Part shown: piece after piece, positions 61,126-64,000 of the stretch
Numbering within the stretch: position 1 is the stretch's first letter
How the letters are laid out: every line of letters begins with the position of its first letter
Assembly (NCBI RefSeq): GCF_020510625.1
Contig: NZ_CP075191.1
Span: 2,850,001 to 2,914,000 of the forward strand
Source: Ferribacterium limneticum
GTDB taxonomy: Bacteria; Pseudomonadota; Gammaproteobacteria; Burkholderiales; Rhodocyclaceae
Length of the DNA: 64,000 nucleotides
Direction of reading: 5' to 3'
Made by a program: the position numbers and the translations under genes
The notes under the pieces: generated by a model
Databases searched by the model: none
What the model saw: only the letters and a program-made list of their open reading frames with translations
Told to the model about the DNA's origin: nothing

Positions 61126-61505
61126 GGTCCTGCCTTTGAACGGTGGCGGTTGCTCGCGTCAAAGGCGAGAACGAATTGGCACCATTTTACTGTGAAGCAG
61201 CGGGTGGCTGTTTTGGCAAGGATTGACGGCAAATGCTTGGCGCCAGAAAGGGAATCCGCGCCCATGGTCAACAGGAAAACGCTCATCAAAGATTCAGTGA
61301 ATATTCGAGGCACTCTGCTATCCAGGATAAGCAACAGGTACCCGAAGGTACCTGAATCTAGCGCTGCTTCGTTGGCCCTGCGACAGCTTTCTGAGCGGAG
61401 TTGCCATTCAGTCTAGAGGCTGGCCGCTAACTACTCAGCCACTCCGGCCGTTCGGATGGCTGGGCCTATCTGGCACAAATGCATCGACAACCCGCCGTTC
61501 AACTT
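61126..61505. other. Intergenic region without recognisable gene
   Basis: About 380 bases. The short ORFs here lack ribosome binding sites and coding character. It must contain the promoter of the FUSC/DsbA unit near its left end; I see no clear -35/-10. It adjoins a broken SDR gene, so part of it may be old coding sequence. Confidence 0.5.
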
Positions 61506-61790
61506 TCATCCCAAGGCCAGCTTGATCAACTCGGCCAGCGGCGTGGTCGGACGGCCGATCAAGGCGCTCAATTGACGACTGTCATCGAACAAGCCGCCCT
61601 TTGATGCACCAACATCGGATTCGGCCAGCAGCGTCGCCAGGAAATCCGGCAAGCCGGCGTCGAGCAAGGCCGCCTTGAATTCGCTTTCCGGCAAATCCTG
61701 GTAAGCCACGGCTTTGCCTTATTCACGGGCAATATCTCAGCCCGCAGGCCAGCGGAAAAGATGACTGCCGCCAGGTAGTCGAGCATCAGG
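61506..61790 (-). pseudogene. Truncated and frameshifted SDR/quinone reductase gene
   Basis: The C-terminal part of an NmrA/SDR-type quinone oxidoreductase is visible: AYQDLPESEFKAALLDAGLP, then ASKGGLFDDSRQLSALIGRPTTPL. Just upstream a different frame reads LAAVIFSAGLRAEILPVNKAK, which looks like the preceding part of the same protein. So a frameshift occurs near 61710, and the whole N-terminal Rossmann domain is missing. The right end abuts the tautomerase gene, and the remnant ends in an intergenic region. Confidence 0.75.
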
Positions 61791-62169
61791 TCGCGTACTG
61801 GGCAACGCCATTACCGAATGACCAATTCTCTTTTTTGACCTCGACCAGATTGATGAAGACATCTTCCGGCCGAACACCTGCTTCCCGGTGGAGACCCTCA
61901 GCAATTGTCTTGTAGAGAAGCTTCTTCTGATCCGTCGAACGTCCCTCATTAAGCGTGATTTGGATAAACACCAGACCATCGCTCCGATTTATCCCGAGAT
62001 ACGCGGGGTCATAGACAAAGTGCTCGTCGTCATGCTCCGCCAGTACCTGAAAGTTGTCCTGGTCGGGGGCGTGAATTGCAGCCTTCATTGAGTCGTAGAC
62101 CACCTTGCCCAGCTTTTTGGCGTAGGAAGGGTCAGGGTTTCTTTTGATGTCGATACGAACGAGGGGCAT
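61786..62169 (-). CDS. Tautomerase family protein
   Basis: 127 aa from ATG 62169 with GGAGAG upstream; the longer frame upstream is rejected. MPLVRIDIKR at the start gives the catalytic Pro1 after Met removal, and the two-fold beta-alpha-beta repeat fits 4-OT/MIF-like tautomerases (LVFIQITLNEGRSTDQKKLLYK in the second half, EDVFINLVEVKKENWSFG at the end). Longer than 4-OT, close to the Tautomerase_2 group. Substrate unknown. It shares its strand with a quinone-oxidoreductase-like gene upstream. Confidence 0.88.
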   Translation of the reverse strand: MPLVRIDIKRNPDPSYAKKLGKVVYDSMKAAIHAPDQDNFQVLAEHDDEHFVYDPAYLGINRSDGLVFIQITLNEGRSTDQKKLLYKTIAEGLHREAGVRPEDVFINLVEVKKENWSFGNGVAQYAT

Positions 62170-62206
62170 CTTTCTCTCCTTTGAATATGTGATCTGGTTG
62201 CGAACT

Positions 62207-63223
62207 TCACCGCATCTTGATGACGACTTTTCCCCTGGAATGTCCCAGGGAAAGGTGAGCAAGCGCTTCTTTTGCCTGCTCGAATGGAAACACCTTGTCG
62301 ATCACTGGCCGGATGCGTTCCGTCTCGAGGAGTTTGCCGATTTCGCCGAGTTGGGCGCCATCGGGGCGGGCAAAGAGAAATGAGTAAGCGACATCCCGCT
62401 TTTTCGCCAGGCGCATGATCTTGCGGCTCATCAACCCGAAGACGAAGGTCAGGATGAAGTTGAGCCGTCGAACCCGAGCGAATGCGGCGTCCAGCGGACC
62501 GACCAGGGAAACGATCGTGCCCCCTGGCTTGAGGATGCCGAGTGATTTCTCGATCGCATCGCCCCTGACCGTGCCGAGCACCGCGTCGTAGTCGCGCAGC
62601 ACTTTCTCGAATGCCTGTTTCTTGTAGTCGACCACCTCGTCAGCGCCGAGGCTAAACACCAGGTCGACGTTGGCCGTACTGGTGGTCGTTCCCACCCTGG
62701 CGCCCAGGTGCTTGGCCAGCTGGATCGCAAAGGTGCCAATGCCGCCGGAGCCCGCCGGGATGAATACCTTCTGGCCGGCCCGAAGATTCGCCCGCTCCTT
62801 CAGCGCTTGCCACGAGGTGAGCCCGACCATCGGGATCGATGCCGCCTGCACGAAATCCAGATTGGCCGGTTTCAACGCGGCAAGGCGCTCCGGCACCACC
62901 GCGAACTCGGCGATGGCGCCGGTACCCAGATCGAAGATGTTGGCAAAGATGGCATCGCCCGGCTTGAAACGGGTCACGCCACTGCCAACCTCGGTTACCA
63001 CGCCGGCCAGATCGCTGCCCAGGGTGGCCGGAAGCTGGAAATGCAGGACCGGTTTGAACATTCCCGTCACGATCATGTTGTCGACCGGATTCACGCTCGC
63101 GGCGTGGACTTCTACGAGCATTTCGTCGGCCTTCAGCGTCGGGCGTGGCACGTCGGCGAAGCCGATATCGGGCGACTTGCCATAGCGTTTGAAGGTGAGT
63201 GCTTTCATGGTTTGAGCTTTCAT
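62207..63223 (-). CDS. NADP-dependent quinone-oxidoreductase-like protein (MDR family)
   Basis: 338 aa. Zinc-independent medium-chain reductase: AASVNPVDNMIVTGMF, LGSDLAGVVTEVGSGV, SIPMVGLTSWQALKE and the Rossmann signature IPAGSGGIGTFAIQLAKHLGARV with the GxGxxG-like loop, then VFSLGADEVVDYKKQ. A start five codons later (63208) is also possible. Likely an NADPH-dependent enone or quinone reductase. It lies between the tautomerase and hydrolase genes. Confidence 0.92.
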   Translation of the reverse strand: MKAQTMKALTFKRYGKSPDIGFADVPRPTLKADEMLVEVHAASVNPVDNMIVTGMFKPVLHFQLPATLGSDLAGVVTEVGSGVTRFKPGDAIFANIFDLGTGAIAEFAVVPERLAALKPANLDFVQAASIPMVGLTSWQALKERANLRAGQKVFIPAGSGGIGTFAIQLAKHLGARVGTTTSTANVDLVFSLGADEVVDYKKQAFEKVLRDYDAVLGTVRGDAIEKSLGILKPGGTIVSLVGPLDAAFARVRRLNFILTFVFGLMSRKIMRLAKKRDVAYSFLFARPDGAQLGEIGKLLETERIRPVIDKVFPFEQAKEALAHLSLGHSRGKVVIKMR

Positions 63224-63252
63224 CTTTGGTCTTTCGTTTTTATCTGGGCGAC

Positions 63253-64000
63253 TCAGTCGGCAAGGAAGTCCAGCACCGCCGGCACGAAGGCCCGGTAATG
63301 CTGAAAGACGCCGCCGTGTCCGGAATCCGGATAGATCGTCAGCCGGGCATTCGGCAGGCGGCGCGCCATGTCGGCCGAAAGACTGCTGGCCACCATGAGG
63401 TCGCGGTCACCGTTGGCGACGAAAACGGGTTGCTTGATGACCGACAGGTCGTCGGGCGCGCTCAGCCCGGCCGTTTTGATGGCCTGCAATTGGGCACGTC
63501 GGGCTTGCAGGGAAATGGGCTTGTCACGCCCCTCGGTGCGCTCCTTCAGCCGGGCGAAGTAGTCTTTGGCGGCCCGCTTGCCCTCCGGGGTGCGGGGGAA
63601 GAACAGGAAATTCCTCGGGTCACTCCACGTGAGCGCGGCCTTGAGGTAAGCAAGGGCGGCGACTCTGTTGATCTCGTCGATCCCGCCGCCGCCCTTGGGC
63701 CCCGTTCCGGCGAGGATCATCCGACGCACGAGATCGGGGGCCTGCAAAGCCACCATTTGGGCGACGCCACCGCCCAATGAGAAGCCGAGCAGGTCGACCT
63801 GCTTGAATCCCAAGGCCCGAATGAAGGCGATGGCATCCCGCCCCATTGCCTCGATCGTGTCCGGCACCGATCCGCCCGAGGCACCGACCCCACGATTGTC
63901 GAAGGCGATCACCCGACGCTGGGCGGCGATACCATCGATAATCCGCGGGTCCCAGTCATCGAGCACGGCCATCAGGTGGTGCAGGAGGATCACCGGCACG
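63253..64000 (-). CDS. Alpha/beta hydrolase, 5' end outside window
   Basis: At least 248 codons, open at the right edge; the true start is outside the window. Seen: PVILLHHLMAVLDDWDP, VIAFDNRGVGASGG, the nucleophile elbow LGFSLGGGVAQMVAL, QPVFVANGDRDLMV (Asp) and YPDSGHGGVFQH (His). A typical esterase or haloperoxidase-like hydrolase. Part of the minus-strand cassette with the reductase and tautomerase. Confidence 0.9.
   Translation of the reverse strand, partial: VPVILLHHLMAVLDDWDPRIIDGIAAQRRVIAFDNRGVGASGGSVPDTIEAMGRDAIAFIRALGFKQVDLLGFSLGGGVAQMVALQAPDLVRRMILAGTGPKGGGGIDEINRVAALAYLKAALTWSDPRNFLFFPRTPEGKRAAKDYFARLKERTEGRDKPISLQARRAQLQAIKTAGLSAPDDLSVIKQPVFVANGDRDLMVASSLSADMARRLPNARLTIYPDSGHGGVFQHYRAFVPAVLDFLAD

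Noticed and set aside
61150..61416. 88-codon plus-strand ORF in the intergenic region
   Set aside because: No ribosome binding site or coding pattern; likely chance.

Overview
The window looks like chromosomal DNA of a GC-rich betaproteobacterium, most likely of the Rhodocyclales (Dechloromonas/Azonexus type). This is an inference from the protein families, the dense iron and anaerobic-regulation gene set, and a 16S rRNA gene at the left edge. A database comparison of that 16S gene would settle it. Strand use is mixed and genes are tightly packed, often with 4-8 nt overlaps (ATGA/GTGA). Most of the content is ordinary core genome with iron-acquisition islands and a few mobile or decayed pieces.

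Left part (1-9.2 kb): the 16S rRNA gene (minus strand, 3' end cut by the window edge) with its leader, boxA and a stringent-type promoter. Then come greB, a Pit phosphate transporter with its PhoU-like partner, an aldo/keto reductase with a DUF455 protein, and the DEAD-box helicase deaD with its terminator.

Iron island 1 (9.25-19 kb): a Fur-box-headed operon of small and coiled-coil proteins ending in a DUF2325 protein of unknown function. It leads into a second Fur-controlled unit, hemP-tonB-exbB-exbD, then an FtrABCD-type ferrous iron uptake system (P19-like protein, cupredoxin, Ftr1 permease, polyferredoxin). A porin is inserted between ftrA and ftrB, and a fifth membrane-anchored protein follows ftrD.

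Middle (19-33 kb): mostly accessory or housekeeping genes. These include a FliD-like orphan, a glutaredoxin, an LRR protein, an S41 peptidase homologue whose catalytic lysine is replaced, and a severed tail of a second S41 gene. A HipA/YjjJ kinase, a HEPN/MNT pair, glutathione peroxidase, an MFS transporter, an SRAP protein, nudC and an alpha/beta hydrolase follow. Palindromic MITE/REP-like repeats lie between them.

Iron island 2 (33.4-43.4 kb): feoB (with a one-base frameshift), feoA, two complementary bacterioferritin subunits, an exported Ppx/GppA-like protein, and a bfd gene under two overlapping Fur boxes. On the minus strand a Fur-box-headed unit follows: a TonB-dependent siderophore receptor, a FutA-type Fe(III)-binding protein and a DUF1513 protein. 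Six iron genes or units carry paired GCCAGC boxes in their leaders, a shared signal that I cannot assign to a known element.

Right part (43.4-64 kb): selD, a small HMA metallochaperone, a GGDEF/EAL protein, copA, a universal stress protein, a DsbD/TauE-like membrane protein, hemN and fnr around an FNR box. Then a porin, and an IS1595-family element inserted just behind the stop codon of another TonB-dependent receptor. tRNA-Asn and tRNA-Gly, a second Crp/Fnr regulator, a DsbA-like protein and a FUSC protein come next. The window ends in a small redox cassette (tautomerase, quinone-oxidoreductase-like protein, hydrolase) beside a broken SDR gene.
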